DNA from: Pseudomonadales bacterium
GTDB taxonomy: Bacteria > Pseudomonadota > Gammaproteobacteria > Pseudomonadales > Azotimanducaceae
Assembly: GCA_019090385.1 (NCBI GenBank)
Contig: JAHRWB010000071.1
Span: 1 to 50,276 of the forward strand
Reading direction: 5' to 3'
DNA: 50,276 nucleotides
Part shown: piece by piece, positions 1 to 6,794 of the stretch
How positions within the stretch are numbered: the stretch's first letter is position 1
Layout of the letters: the number at the start of each line of letters is the position of its first letter
Notes under the pieces: generated by a model
Told to the model about the DNA's origin: nothing
Databases searched by the model: none
Seen by the model: the letters and a program-made list of their open reading frames with translations, nothing else
Position numbers and translations under genes: made by a program

Positions 1-50
1 GTATTCGTGCTCTGCTAATAACTGCCCAATTATAGGTATCCATCTAGACC

Positions 51-473
51 ATGCTCTGGCTCAAAGCGTTTCATATTATTTCCATAATTACATGGTTTGC
101 CGGAATTTTTTATCTGCCCCGTCTATTTGTCTATCACGCCACAGCAACTGATCGCATTAGCCAGGACAGGTTTGTCATAATGGAGGACAAGCTGTATCGC
201 ATAATCATGACACCATCAGCTCTGGTGGCGCTGGCCTGCGGAGCTGTTCTGGTGAGTGCAGATCCAAAAGGTTATTTTGCCAGTAACTGGTTTCTACTGA
301 AACTAGGTCTTGTGGCGCTGGTTCTCGCTTACCACATCTATTGCAAAACACTAATGCGCCAATTTTCTCAGCGCGAAGCTATCAAATCCCATAAATTCTA
401 CCGGGTATATAACGAGTTCCCTGTGTTAATCCTAATATCGATTATACTGCTCGTAGAACTTCAACCTTTCTGA
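51..473 (+). CDS. hemJ: Protoporphyrinogen IX oxidase, HemJ type
   Basis: A 140-residue protein with four hydrophobic segments, so a small inner-membrane protein. The N-terminus carries a conserved His (WLKAFHIISIITWFAG) and is followed by a Y-LPR-LFVYH motif, both typical of the HemJ/YPO-type CopD-like family. HemJ converts protoporphyrinogen IX to protoporphyrin IX in late haem synthesis. The next gene, 15 bases downstream on the same strand, is hemL, an early tetrapyrrole enzyme, so the pair likely forms a haem operon. Length matches the family (about 140 to 150 residues). Family assignment is from recognised motifs; activity is inferred. Confidence 0.88.
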   Translation: MLWLKAFHIISIITWFAGIFYLPRLFVYHATATDRISQDRFVIMEDKLYRIIMTPSALVALACGAVLVSADPKGYFASNWFLLKLGLVALVLAYHIYCKTLMRQFSQREAIKSHKFYRVYNEFPVLILISIILLVELQPF

Positions 474-488
474 GACCTGAAAACTATC

Positions 489-1778
489 ATGCTCAAAAAA
501 TCCCAGACCTTGATAACGCGCGCGCAACATAGTATTCCTGGCGGTGTTAATTCTCCCGTTCGCGCCTTCAAAGGTGTGGGCGGTACACCCATATTCTTTG
601 AATCCGGCCAGGGTCCATTGCTAAGCGATGTCGACGGCAATCAATACATTGATTACGTTGGCTCCTGGGGGCCCATGATATTAGGCCACGCACCTGCTTC
701 AATTATCGAAGCAGTACGCAAACAAGCCCTGCTTAGCCTCGGTTTTGGTGCACCCACCGAACTTGAAATAGAATTGGCTGAAAAAGTCATCAGCATGGTT
801 CCCTCCATTGAGCAATTACGCATGGTAAACTCTGGCACCGAGGCCACCATGTCGGCTATTCGCCTCGCTCGCGGCTACACTAATCGCGATATTATTATAA
901 AGTTTGAAGGCTGTTATCATGGCCACTCAGACTCTTTATTAGCGAAAGCTGGTTCAGGTTTGCTAACGTTAGGCATACCGGATTGTCCCGGCGTTCCCGC
1001 TGATCTGGCAAAATATACAATCAATCTCCCTTATAACGATGCCCAGGCAATCATCGCCGCATTTAAAGAATTCGGGGATAAAGTCGCCACAGTGATCGTC
1101 GAACCTGTAGCAGGTAATATGGGATGCATACCCCCACTACCTGGCTTTCTAGAAACACTACGCGAACAAACTGAAAAGCATGGCGCCCTGCTGATATTCG
1201 ACGAAGTGATGACCGGCTTCCGAGTAGCCGCTGGCGGTGCTCAGCAACTCTATGGCGTAAGCCCCGATCTAACCACCCTGGGAAAAATTATTGGTGGGGG
1301 CCTGCCCGTTGGTGCTTTTGGTGGTAGAAAGGAAATTATGCAGCACATTGCTCCGACGGGAAGCGTTTACCAGGCCGGCACCTTGTCCGGCAACCCCCTG
1401 GCAGTGACCGCAGGATTAGAAACACTCAAAATTCTATCTGAACCGGGTTTTTACGAGAATCTATCTGAAAAAACACGCATGCTGGCAGAAGGTTTTATCG
1501 ATCTAGCCAGCAAATTTAACAATATAGATGTCTGCGTTAACCATGTTTGCGGAATGTTTGGGCTATTCTTTACTGATGCCGATACGGTGAACAATTTCGA
1601 AGCCGTTAAGAATTGTAATATAGAGCGTTTCAACCAATATTTTCACGCCATGTTAGAGAATGGAATCTATCTGGCACCTTCGGCATTTGAGGCAGGATTT
1701 ATGTCACAAAGCCATTCCCAGGCAGATATACAAAAAACCCTGGATGCTGCACATAAGTCATTCTTTATTTTTGACTAA
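489..1778 (+). CDS. hemL: Glutamate-1-semialdehyde 2,1-aminomutase
   Basis: A 429-residue PLP enzyme of the class III aminotransferase fold that isomerises glutamate-1-semialdehyde to 5-aminolevulinate, the C5-pathway precursor of all tetrapyrroles. Visible signatures: the N-terminal [11 protein letters not shown], the substrate/PLP region [10 protein letters not shown], the [14 protein letters not shown] stretch, the [11 protein letters not shown] motif, and the PLP-binding Lys in [18 protein letters not shown]. Length is normal for the family. It follows hemJ closely. The stop codon lies inside the first unit of a heptanucleotide tandem repeat that fills the gap to the next gene. Confidence 0.97.
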   Translation: MLKKSQTLITRAQHSIPGGVNSPVRAFKGVGGTPIFFESGQGPLLSDVDGNQYIDYVGSWGPMILGHAPASIIEAVRKQALLSLGFGAPTELEIELAEKVISMVPSIEQLRMVNSGTEATMSAIRLARGYTNRDIIIKFEGCYHGHSDSLLAKAGSGLLTLGIPDCPGVPADLAKYTINLPYNDAQAIIAAFKEFGDKVATVIVEPVAGNMGCIPPLPGFLETLREQTEKHGALLIFDEVMTGFRVAAGGAQQLYGVSPDLTTLGKIIGGGLPVGAFGGRKEIMQHIAPTGSVYQAGTLSGNPLAVTAGLETLKILSEPGFYENLSEKTRMLAEGFIDLASKFNNIDVCVNHVCGMFGLFFTDADTVNNFEAVKNCNIERFNQYFHAMLENGIYLAPSAFEAGFMSQSHSQADIQKTLDAAHKSFFIFD

Positions 1779-1822
1779 GCACTAAGCACTAAGCACTAAG
1801 CACTAAGCACTAAGCACTAAGC
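1774..1822. repeat. Seven tandem copies of the heptamer ACTAAGC
   Basis: Seven perfect, uninterrupted copies of ACTAAGC (49 bases). The first copy contains the hemL stop codon, and the last ends seven bases before the ATG of the following kinase gene. Each unit carries TAA, and seven is not a multiple of three, so the array has stops in all three forward frames. Such arrays change copy number by replication slippage. Here that would change the spacing in front of the downstream start codon, which has no clear Shine-Dalgarno sequence of its own. Confidence 0.98.
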
Positions 1823-1829
1823 GAAAATT

Positions 1830-2846
1830 ATGCACATAAAAAACTATGATGTTTATGGCATTGGAAATGCCCTTGTCGATACAGAGTATTTAGTCGAGGA
1901 CAGCTTCCTTGTCGCACACGGCATTGCCAAGGGCAGAATGACCCTTGTTGAGCCGGCATTCATGCAAAATATATTAACCAGCCTGCATGAAGACTATGAA
2001 CTGGCCCCGTCCAGAAAAAGCGGTGGAGGGTCGGCCGCCAACACCATCATTGCAGCTCAAAGCTTTGGCTCCAAGAGCTTTTACTCTTGTAAGTTGGCCG
2101 AAGACGAAACTGGCACTTTTTTTTATTCGGATCTCGACAGTACAGGTGTCAGCTCGTTATCGCATACTAAAAGAGAACGTGGTGTTTCAGGGCAATGTGT
2201 GGTCTTGATCACGCCCGATGCGCAACGTTCCATGAATACCAATTTGGGTATTTCTGAATCCCTCTCGATCAAAGAAATCGATGAAGAAATTCTTCGCCAA
2301 TCTCGTTTTTTATACATCGAGGGATATTTATGCACATCACCCAGCGGACGCGCGGCAGCCATTCGCTGCCGTGAAGTCGCAGAGCAGCATCACGTTGAAA
2401 CATCACTCACCCTATCTGATACTTCGATGGTTGAATTTTTTCGTACAGAACTTGAACAGATGTTAGGCAATGGTGTTGACCATTTATTCGGCAACGAAGA
2501 AGAGGCCTTAAGTTGGGCAAAAACGGACCGTCTCGATATTGCTATTACGGAACTCAAAGATGTAGCCAAAACCCTGAATATTACCCTTGGTGCCAAAGGT
2601 AGCATGGTGATAGAACCCCACCGCCAAAAGCTCATACCCGGATATGCTGTAAAACCAAAAGATACCACCGGGGCAGGAGACATATATGCCGGTGCCTGTT
2701 TACACGGTTGGGCCAGCGGCATGGGTACAGAAGAATCGGCTACACTTGCAAACTACTCCGCAGCTCAACTAATTACCCGTTTTGGCGCTAGATTCGACTC
2801 AGTTAAGGAGTACCTGCAGTTGAAACGTAGCTTGCCTCGAAACTAA
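1830..2846 (+). CDS. PfkB-family sugar kinase, adenosine-kinase-like
   Basis: A 338-residue ribokinase-fold kinase. The N-terminus has the substrate-binding GIGNALVDTEY and the GGGSAANT motif, and the C-terminal PfkB signature DTTGAGDIYAGACLHGW contains the catalytic Asp and anion hole. Proteobacterial members of this subgroup are usually annotated as adenosine kinase or inosine/guanosine kinase; the substrate cannot be fixed from the sequence. The start codon follows a heptamer repeat array and lacks a good ribosome-binding site, so expression could be coupled to hemL. It converges on sfsA with only 17 bases between the stops. Confidence 0.87.
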   Translation: MHIKNYDVYGIGNALVDTEYLVEDSFLVAHGIAKGRMTLVEPAFMQNILTSLHEDYELAPSRKSGGGSAANTIIAAQSFGSKSFYSCKLAEDETGTFFYSDLDSTGVSSLSHTKRERGVSGQCVVLITPDAQRSMNTNLGISESLSIKEIDEEILRQSRFLYIEGYLCTSPSGRAAAIRCREVAEQHHVETSLTLSDTSMVEFFRTELEQMLGNGVDHLFGNEEEALSWAKTDRLDIAITELKDVAKTLNITLGAKGSMVIEPHRQKLIPGYAVKPKDTTGAGDIYAGACLHGWASGMGTEESATLANYSAAQLITRFGARFDSVKEYLQLKRSLPRN

Positions 2847-2863
2847 CCAAGGATTCGCCGGGG

Positions 2864-3577
2864 TTAATCAATAAACTCCAACTGCCGCGAAAATCCAATA
2901 CCTGTAATGTCCATAGATGCCGCATAGGCGAGTACTTCAACACCGCTTTGTTTCGCCAGCTCAAGAGCCTGAGCATAGGATGGATCGATTTCCCCGGCAA
3001 TAGCCGCACGGTCAATGCCACTATGCTGGACACAAAATAACAACACCCCCCGGTAACCCTCCTGCACACACCACTCTAATGCCTGCACATGCCGCTTGGC
3101 TCGATCACTAACGGCATCGGGGAATATCCCTAAACCCCGTCCAGCATTCAGCGTCATACTCTTCACCTCGACGTAACACACCGGCAGGGATGAATCTGAC
3201 GCACTCAGCATAAAATCAAAACGCCCGTTACTCTCGGGTATCCGAGCTTCACGCCTGATTACAGAATAATCCAGCAGCGGCTTTATCAAACCCAGAATAA
3301 GCCACTCTTCCACAATACGATTGGCCAGCGCACTATTTACACCAATCATGTGCCCTTCGGCATTTTTAACCAGCTCCAGCGTATTAGGATATTTTCTCTT
3401 GGTATTAGAGGATTCAGAAAACCAGACCTGACTCCCTGGCTCACTGCAACCGGCCATGGCACCGGTATTTGGGCAATGCATTGTCAATACACTACCATCC
3501 GGCAACTCAACGTCTGCCAAAAATCGTTTATAACGTCGCAACAATATTCCACATTGCAAGACCGGCTCAAACTTCAT
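2864..3577 (-). CDS. sfsA: SfsA homologue, DNA/RNA-binding nuclease-like protein
   Basis: A 237-residue member of the SfsA family. Diagnostic blocks include RRYKRFLADVELPDG at the N-terminus, HCPNTGAMAGCSEPGS, and the PD-(D/E)xK-like nuclease core around FDFMLSA and CYVEVKSMTL. The C-terminal domain contains LFCVQHSGIDRAAIAGEIDPSYA. In Escherichia coli the gene was named for stimulation of sugar fermentation; the biochemical role remains unclear. Monocistronic and divergent from dksA, as in many gammaproteobacteria, where sfsA and dksA are neighbours. Confidence 0.95.
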   Translation of the reverse strand: MKFEPVLQCGILLRRYKRFLADVELPDGSVLTMHCPNTGAMAGCSEPGSQVWFSESSNTKRKYPNTLELVKNAEGHMIGVNSALANRIVEEWLILGLIKPLLDYSVIRREARIPESNGRFDFMLSASDSSLPVCYVEVKSMTLNAGRGLGIFPDAVSDRAKRHVQALEWCVQEGYRGVLLFCVQHSGIDRAAIAGEIDPSYAQALELAKQSGVEVLAYAASMDITGIGFSRQLEFID

Positions 3578-3696
3578 TATTCACTCAATTTTTTTGATAG
3601 ACCTAGAACCTAAGATAAAAACGACTGGATAATTTATACTAGTTCTGTTAGGTTACGCGCCCTTTTAGATACCGACTGTTTCAGGGACTTTTATTC

Positions 3697-4140
3697 ATGG
3701 CTAAAGCCAAAAAAGCAGCTTCCGACTCTCCATTTCGAAATTTCACACCTTATACTGCGAAAAAGAATGAAGAGTATATGAATTCCAAGCAATTGGTGCA
3801 TTTCCAGGACATTCTTTTAGCCTGGCGCCAAGAGCTTATGGAAGAAGTAGATAGAACCGTTCACCATATGCAAGACGAAGCTGCTAACTTCCCTGACCCC
3901 GCAGATCGGGCAACCCAGGAAGAAGAGTTCAGCATAGAATTGCGCACCCGGGACAGAGAGCGCAAATTGATACAAAAAATCAATAAGACGATGGAGCTTA
4001 TTGAACAAGAAGATTACGGTTTTTGTGACACCTGTGGTGTGGAAATTGGCCTGCTGAGACTTGAAGCGCGACCAACTGCAACATCCTGCGTGGACTGCAA
4101 AACCCTCTCAGAAATCAGAGAACGGCAAATCCACGGCTAA
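3697..4140 (+). CDS. dksA: RNA polymerase-binding transcription factor DksA
   Basis: A 147-residue protein with a long coiled coil, an acidic tip motif (DPADRAT) that enters the RNA polymerase secondary channel, and a C4 zinc finger with Cys110, Cys113, Cys131 and Cys134. DksA works with ppGpp in the stringent response, repressing rRNA and activating amino-acid promoters. Length and all four Cys match the canonical, zinc-containing form. Upstream of gluQRS with 42 bases between, the arrangement found in enterobacteria and Pseudomonas. Confidence 0.97.
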   Translation: MAKAKKAASDSPFRNFTPYTAKKNEEYMNSKQLVHFQDILLAWRQELMEEVDRTVHHMQDEAANFPDPADRATQEEEFSIELRTRDRERKLIQKINKTMELIEQEDYGFCDTCGVEIGLLRLEARPTATSCVDCKTLSEIRERQIHG

Positions 4141-4152
4141 ACCACTACCCGA

Positions 4153-4182
4153 GGGACAGTCAATGCAATACGCTGACTGCCC
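4153..4182 (+). promoter_or_regulatory. Hairpin abutting the gluQRS start codon
   Basis: GGGACAGTC (4153-4161) can pair with GACTGCCC (4175-4182), giving eight base pairs with one bulged A and a 13-nt loop. The 3' arm ends at the base before the gluQRS ATG (4183). There is no U-tract, so it is not a typical terminator. The 5' arm overlaps the GAGGG Shine-Dalgarno of a seven-codon leader, so folding would block leader translation, and ribosomes on the leader would open the stem. Confidence 0.55.
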
Positions 4183-4186
4183 ATGA
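4163..4186 (+). CDS. Candidate seven-residue leader peptide coupled to gluQRS
   Basis: ATG at 4163 is preceded by a GAGGG Shine-Dalgarno (4151-4155) at 7 nt spacing and opens a frame coding MQYADCP. Its TGA stop (4184-4186) overlaps the ATG of gluQRS (4183-4185) as ATGA. gluQRS itself has no other Shine-Dalgarno in range, so termination-reinitiation from this mini-ORF is an attractive way to translate it. The leader includes a Tyr TAC and an Asp GAC codon, both read by queuosine-containing tRNAs. Function is inferred only. Confidence 0.4.
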   Translation: MQYADCP

Positions 4187-5118
4187 TCACTTACACCGGA
4201 CGATTTGCACCCACACCCTCGGGGCCACTGCATCAGGGTTCATTGCTAACCGCTTTGGCCAGTTATCTTGATGCCCGTGCAAATAAGGGCAACTGGCTAG
4301 TACGCGTAGATGATCTGGATACGCCAAGAAACCAACCCGGTGCTACCGACCTGATCCTCTCAAGTCTGGAACGTCACGGACTACTCTGGGACGGTGAAAT
4401 TTTATACCAGAGCAGCCGTATAGATGCCTACCAAACTGCACTTTCGAAGCTGATAGAAACCCAACGAGTATTTTTCTGCAACTGTAGCCGCAAGTTGCTA
4501 CAAGGCACCAGCATTTACCCAGGTACCTGCCGTAAAAATACCATACCAGCCTTTGAAAACCTGGCCCTGAACACCAAAAACTCAGGCGCATTGCGTATCC
4601 AGGTCAAGCATGCCGATATCCACTTAAACGACCTTATTCAGGGACATTCCAAATGTACGCTGCGACAAGACGGCGGCGACTTTATCGTATTTCGCAGAGA
4701 CGGTATCTATAGCTACCACTTATGCACTGTCATCGATGACAGTTACCAGGGTATTAGCCACGTCATCAGAGGTGCGGATTTACTCGAAAGCACTGCACAG
4801 CAAATCTATCTGTCGCAATTAATGGGCATAAGCCCACCAATTTATGCTCACATCCCGGTGATCATCGATGATCGCGGGCACAAATTGAGCAAACACAGTC
4901 AACCACAATCTATAGACGATAGCCCGCCTGTGGACAATCTATTTGATTGTCTTGTCAGACTAGGACAAAACCCACCAATGCATCTACAATATCAATCAGT
5001 AACATCCGTACTACAATGGGGTGTCGATAACTGGCAAATCAATTTGATTCCTGCTATTAAACACTATTCATACCAGCCCTTAGCAAAAAGGCAGCGTAGT
5101 AAGATGCACGATGACTAA
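4183..5118 (+). CDS. gluQRS: Glutamyl-Q tRNA(Asp) synthetase
   Basis: A 311-residue truncated glutamyl-tRNA synthetase paralogue that glutamylates the queuosine base at position 34 of tRNA-Asp. Seen: the Rossmann start GRFAPTPSGPLHQGS with a HIGH-like HQGS (17-20), the RVDDLDTPR motif, putative zinc ligands Cys99, Cys101, Tyr112 and Cys116, and KLSKH (234-238) in place of KMSKS. The anticodon-binding domain is absent, as expected for the family. The ATG is coupled to an upstream seven-codon frame. The 3' end overlaps the following regulator by 8 bases, so the two are co-translated. Confidence 0.94.
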   Translation: MITYTGRFAPTPSGPLHQGSLLTALASYLDARANKGNWLVRVDDLDTPRNQPGATDLILSSLERHGLLWDGEILYQSSRIDAYQTALSKLIETQRVFFCNCSRKLLQGTSIYPGTCRKNTIPAFENLALNTKNSGALRIQVKHADIHLNDLIQGHSKCTLRQDGGDFIVFRRDGIYSYHLCTVIDDSYQGISHVIRGADLLESTAQQIYLSQLMGISPPIYAHIPVIIDDRGHKLSKHSQPQSIDDSPPVDNLFDCLVRLGQNPPMHLQYQSVTSVLQWGVDNWQINLIPAIKHYSYQPLAKRQRSKMHDD

Positions 5119-6457
5119 GGTACTCTTGATTGAACCGGACTCCGAGCGACAGGAGTCCCTACGGGATCTGTTGCAGAATCATGGTTATGCCGTTGAATGC
5201 CGTGCTGGGATTTCCACCGAGACGATTGCTGCACAGGTAATCCTTTGTCCCGCAGAACTTGCCGAAGAAAAAGTACAGCTACTCAATTTTAAAGAACGTC
5301 CCACTATTTTATTTAGTCAGACAGCGGATATCAGAAAAGCTGTTGCTTCCATTCGCGAAGGCGCAGCAGACTATCTCATTTACCCCTTTTTACCCGATGA
5401 ACTTATTGCTGCAGTGGAACGTGCCCTGGAAGCCACAGTGCGACACGAGACACTGAGTATTACTGATCAAAGTGCGTTTTATCCCATGCTGGGCCGCTGC
5501 GAGCCAATGCTGGCTCTTTTTAAGCACATTAATAAAGTCGCACCTACTGATTCTACTGTGCTCATCAGAGGCGAATCCGGTACCGGTAAAGAACTCGTTG
5601 CGCGGGCAATTCATATTCTCAGCGCTCGAGAAAATGCGCCTCTAATCAGCCTCAACTGTGCTGCGATTCCCGATACCTTGATTGAATCAGAATTATTTGG
5701 CCACGAACGAGGCGCCTTCACCGGTGCCACGACCACGCGAAGCGGCTTGATAGAATCAGCAGACAACGGAACGCTTTTTCTTGACGAAATCGGCGAATTA
5801 CCCGTCGAAGCTCAGGCACGATTACTGCGCGTATTACAAGAAGGTGAAATTCGTCGCGTCGGGTCTACCAAAACACGTAAGGTCAACATCCGCCTGATAG
5901 CTGCAACGCATCGGGACCTCAAAGCCCTAACCGGGACCGGGCAATTCCGAGAAGACTTGTATTACAGACTAAATGTAGTGGCCTTGACTGCACCACCACT
6001 CCGAGAAAGAGGCGAAGATATCGCAGATCTCGCCAATTATTTCTTAGACAAAATTTGTAAGACTCTCAACCGGCCACTCATGTCTCTCTCATCAGAGGCG
6101 CTCAATCTCATTTCTACCTATCACTGGCCAGGTAATGTCAGGGAATTGGAAAATGCTATAGAACGCGCGGTCATACTATGCGACCACAATGTAATTGAAG
6201 CAGAAGCTCTGGCAATCGACCACCATCTGTCATTGGTAAAACCAAAAACCCAGGCGCCCCTGACAGAGGCAAAAACCTCGCAGACTAGCCTGGAAGACTA
6301 TTTTGTCGCATTTGTGTTGGAGCACCAGGATCAAAATACCGAAACCGAACTCGCACACAAACTCGGCATCAGCCGAAAAAGTTTATGGGAAAGACGCCAA
6401 CGTTTGGGTATTCCTCGAACAAAAACACACCGTAAGGCCATTAGACGGGATCAGTGA
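5111..6457 (+). CDS. Sigma-54 activator, CbrB-like, with degenerate receiver domain
   Basis: A 448-residue NtrC-class protein. Domains: receiver-like 1-105; AAA+ sigma-54 interaction domain about 125-360 with Walker A GESGTGK (154-160), an intact GAFTGA loop (201-206), Walker B LFLDE (222-226), and REDLYYRLN; C-terminal Fis-type helix-turn-helix ending LGISRKSLWERRQRLGI. The position between gluQRS and pcnB is that of cbrB in Pseudomonas. The receiver is broken: where the phosphoacceptor Asp is expected there is VILCPAEL (Pro47), and the conserved Lys of the K-P-F motif is Tyr91 (YLIYPF). No sensor kinase gene (cbrA) is adjacent. It overlaps gluQRS by 8 bases. It should still activate sigma-54 promoters, probably without phosphorylation by a kinase; the nearest such promoter is immediately downstream. 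Confidence 0.9.
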   Translation: MTKVLLIEPDSERQESLRDLLQNHGYAVECRAGISTETIAAQVILCPAELAEEKVQLLNFKERPTILFSQTADIRKAVASIREGAADYLIYPFLPDELIAAVERALEATVRHETLSITDQSAFYPMLGRCEPMLALFKHINKVAPTDSTVLIRGESGTGKELVARAIHILSARENAPLISLNCAAIPDTLIESELFGHERGAFTGATTTRSGLIESADNGTLFLDEIGELPVEAQARLLRVLQEGEIRRVGSTKTRKVNIRLIAATHRDLKALTGTGQFREDLYYRLNVVALTAPPLRERGEDIADLANYFLDKICKTLNRPLMSLSSEALNLISTYHWPGNVRELENAIERAVILCDHNVIEAEALAIDHHLSLVKPKTQAPLTEAKTSQTSLEDYFVAFVLEHQDQNTETELAHKLGISRKSLWERRQRLGIPRTKTHRKAIRRDQ

Positions 6458-6472
6458 TCTGCCGGGCACTGT

Positions 6473-6534
6473 AAAGTGTTACCCAAATACACCATGCGGT
6501 AACACTTTCGGGTCATTGAGTAACTACTGTTACA
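6473..6534 (+). promoter_or_regulatory. Cluster of TGTTAC half sites, likely activator (UAS) sites
   Basis: An 11-bp perfect inverted repeat, AAAGTGTTACC (6473-6483) and GGTAACACTTT (6498-6508), is followed by a second, GTAAC-TACT-GTTAC (6520-6533). That makes four TGTTAC/GTAACA-type half sites within 62 bases, ending about 50 bases upstream of a sigma-54 promoter. This is the usual distance for enhancer sites of NtrC-type activators. The adjacent activator gene is the obvious candidate binder. The first repeat has no U-tract after it, so it is a poor terminator. Confidence 0.65.
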
Positions 6535-6585
6535 CATAGAAATACCTCGAAACAATAAGCTGTTGATTCTAAACGATTTAGAATG

Positions 6586-6601
6586 TGGCATGAAACGTGC
6601 T
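6586..6601 (+). promoter_or_regulatory. Sigma-54 (-24/-12) promoter
   Basis: TGGCA (6586-6590) and GTGCT (6597-6601) place GG and GC exactly 10 nt apart, the invariant GG-N10-GC geometry of RpoN promoters, with good flanking matches to TGGCAY-N5-TTGCW. The predicted start is near 6611-6613. It is preceded by palindromic activator-like sites and a sigma-54 activator gene, and followed by a terminated non-coding stretch. Confidence 0.82.
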
Positions 6602-6611
6602 TTAGTTAACA

Positions 6612-6758
6612 GTAATAATAAAAATAGGTTGATGTTTGCAGGGGAGGGGTCTCAACCTGGGTTGTCCCAGGCTGCAAATACAGAGAGTCGGTAAGTAAAA
6701 TAACAATAAGCTACTGACGAACTGTTATAAAGGGAAAAGCACAGCTTTTCCCTTTTTT
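6612..6758 (+). ncRNA. CrcZ-like small RNA
   Basis: About 145 nt from the predicted sigma-54 start to an intrinsic terminator, with no credible ORF. Two A-rich motifs fit the AAYAAYAA pattern bound by the Hfq distal face (with Crc): AATAATAA at 6614-6621, near the 5' end, and a longer AAYAAYAAYAA run at 6699-6709. Between them is a stem-loop: TTTGCAG (6635-6641) pairs with CTGCAAA (6672-6678), enclosing CCTGGG (6656-6661) paired with CCCAGG (6666-6671) over a UUGU loop. In Pseudomonas, crcZ lies between cbrB and pcnB, is transcribed from a sigma-54 promoter activated by CbrB, and sequesters Hfq/Crc to relieve catabolite repression. Position, promoter type and motifs match, but this RNA is much shorter than the roughly 400-nt Pseudomonas RNA. 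Homology is inferred from layout, not alignment. Confidence 0.75.
6729..6758 (+). terminator. Rho-independent terminator of the small RNA
   Basis: AAAGGGAAAAGC (6729-6740), loop ACA, and GCTTTTCCCTTT (6744-6755) form a 12-bp stem running into six T residues (6753-6758). A textbook intrinsic terminator, 36 bases upstream of the likely pcnB ATG. Confidence 0.93.
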
Positions 6759-6794
6759 GTTTGTGTGTCTGGTAAGATTAAGCAATCTACACTA

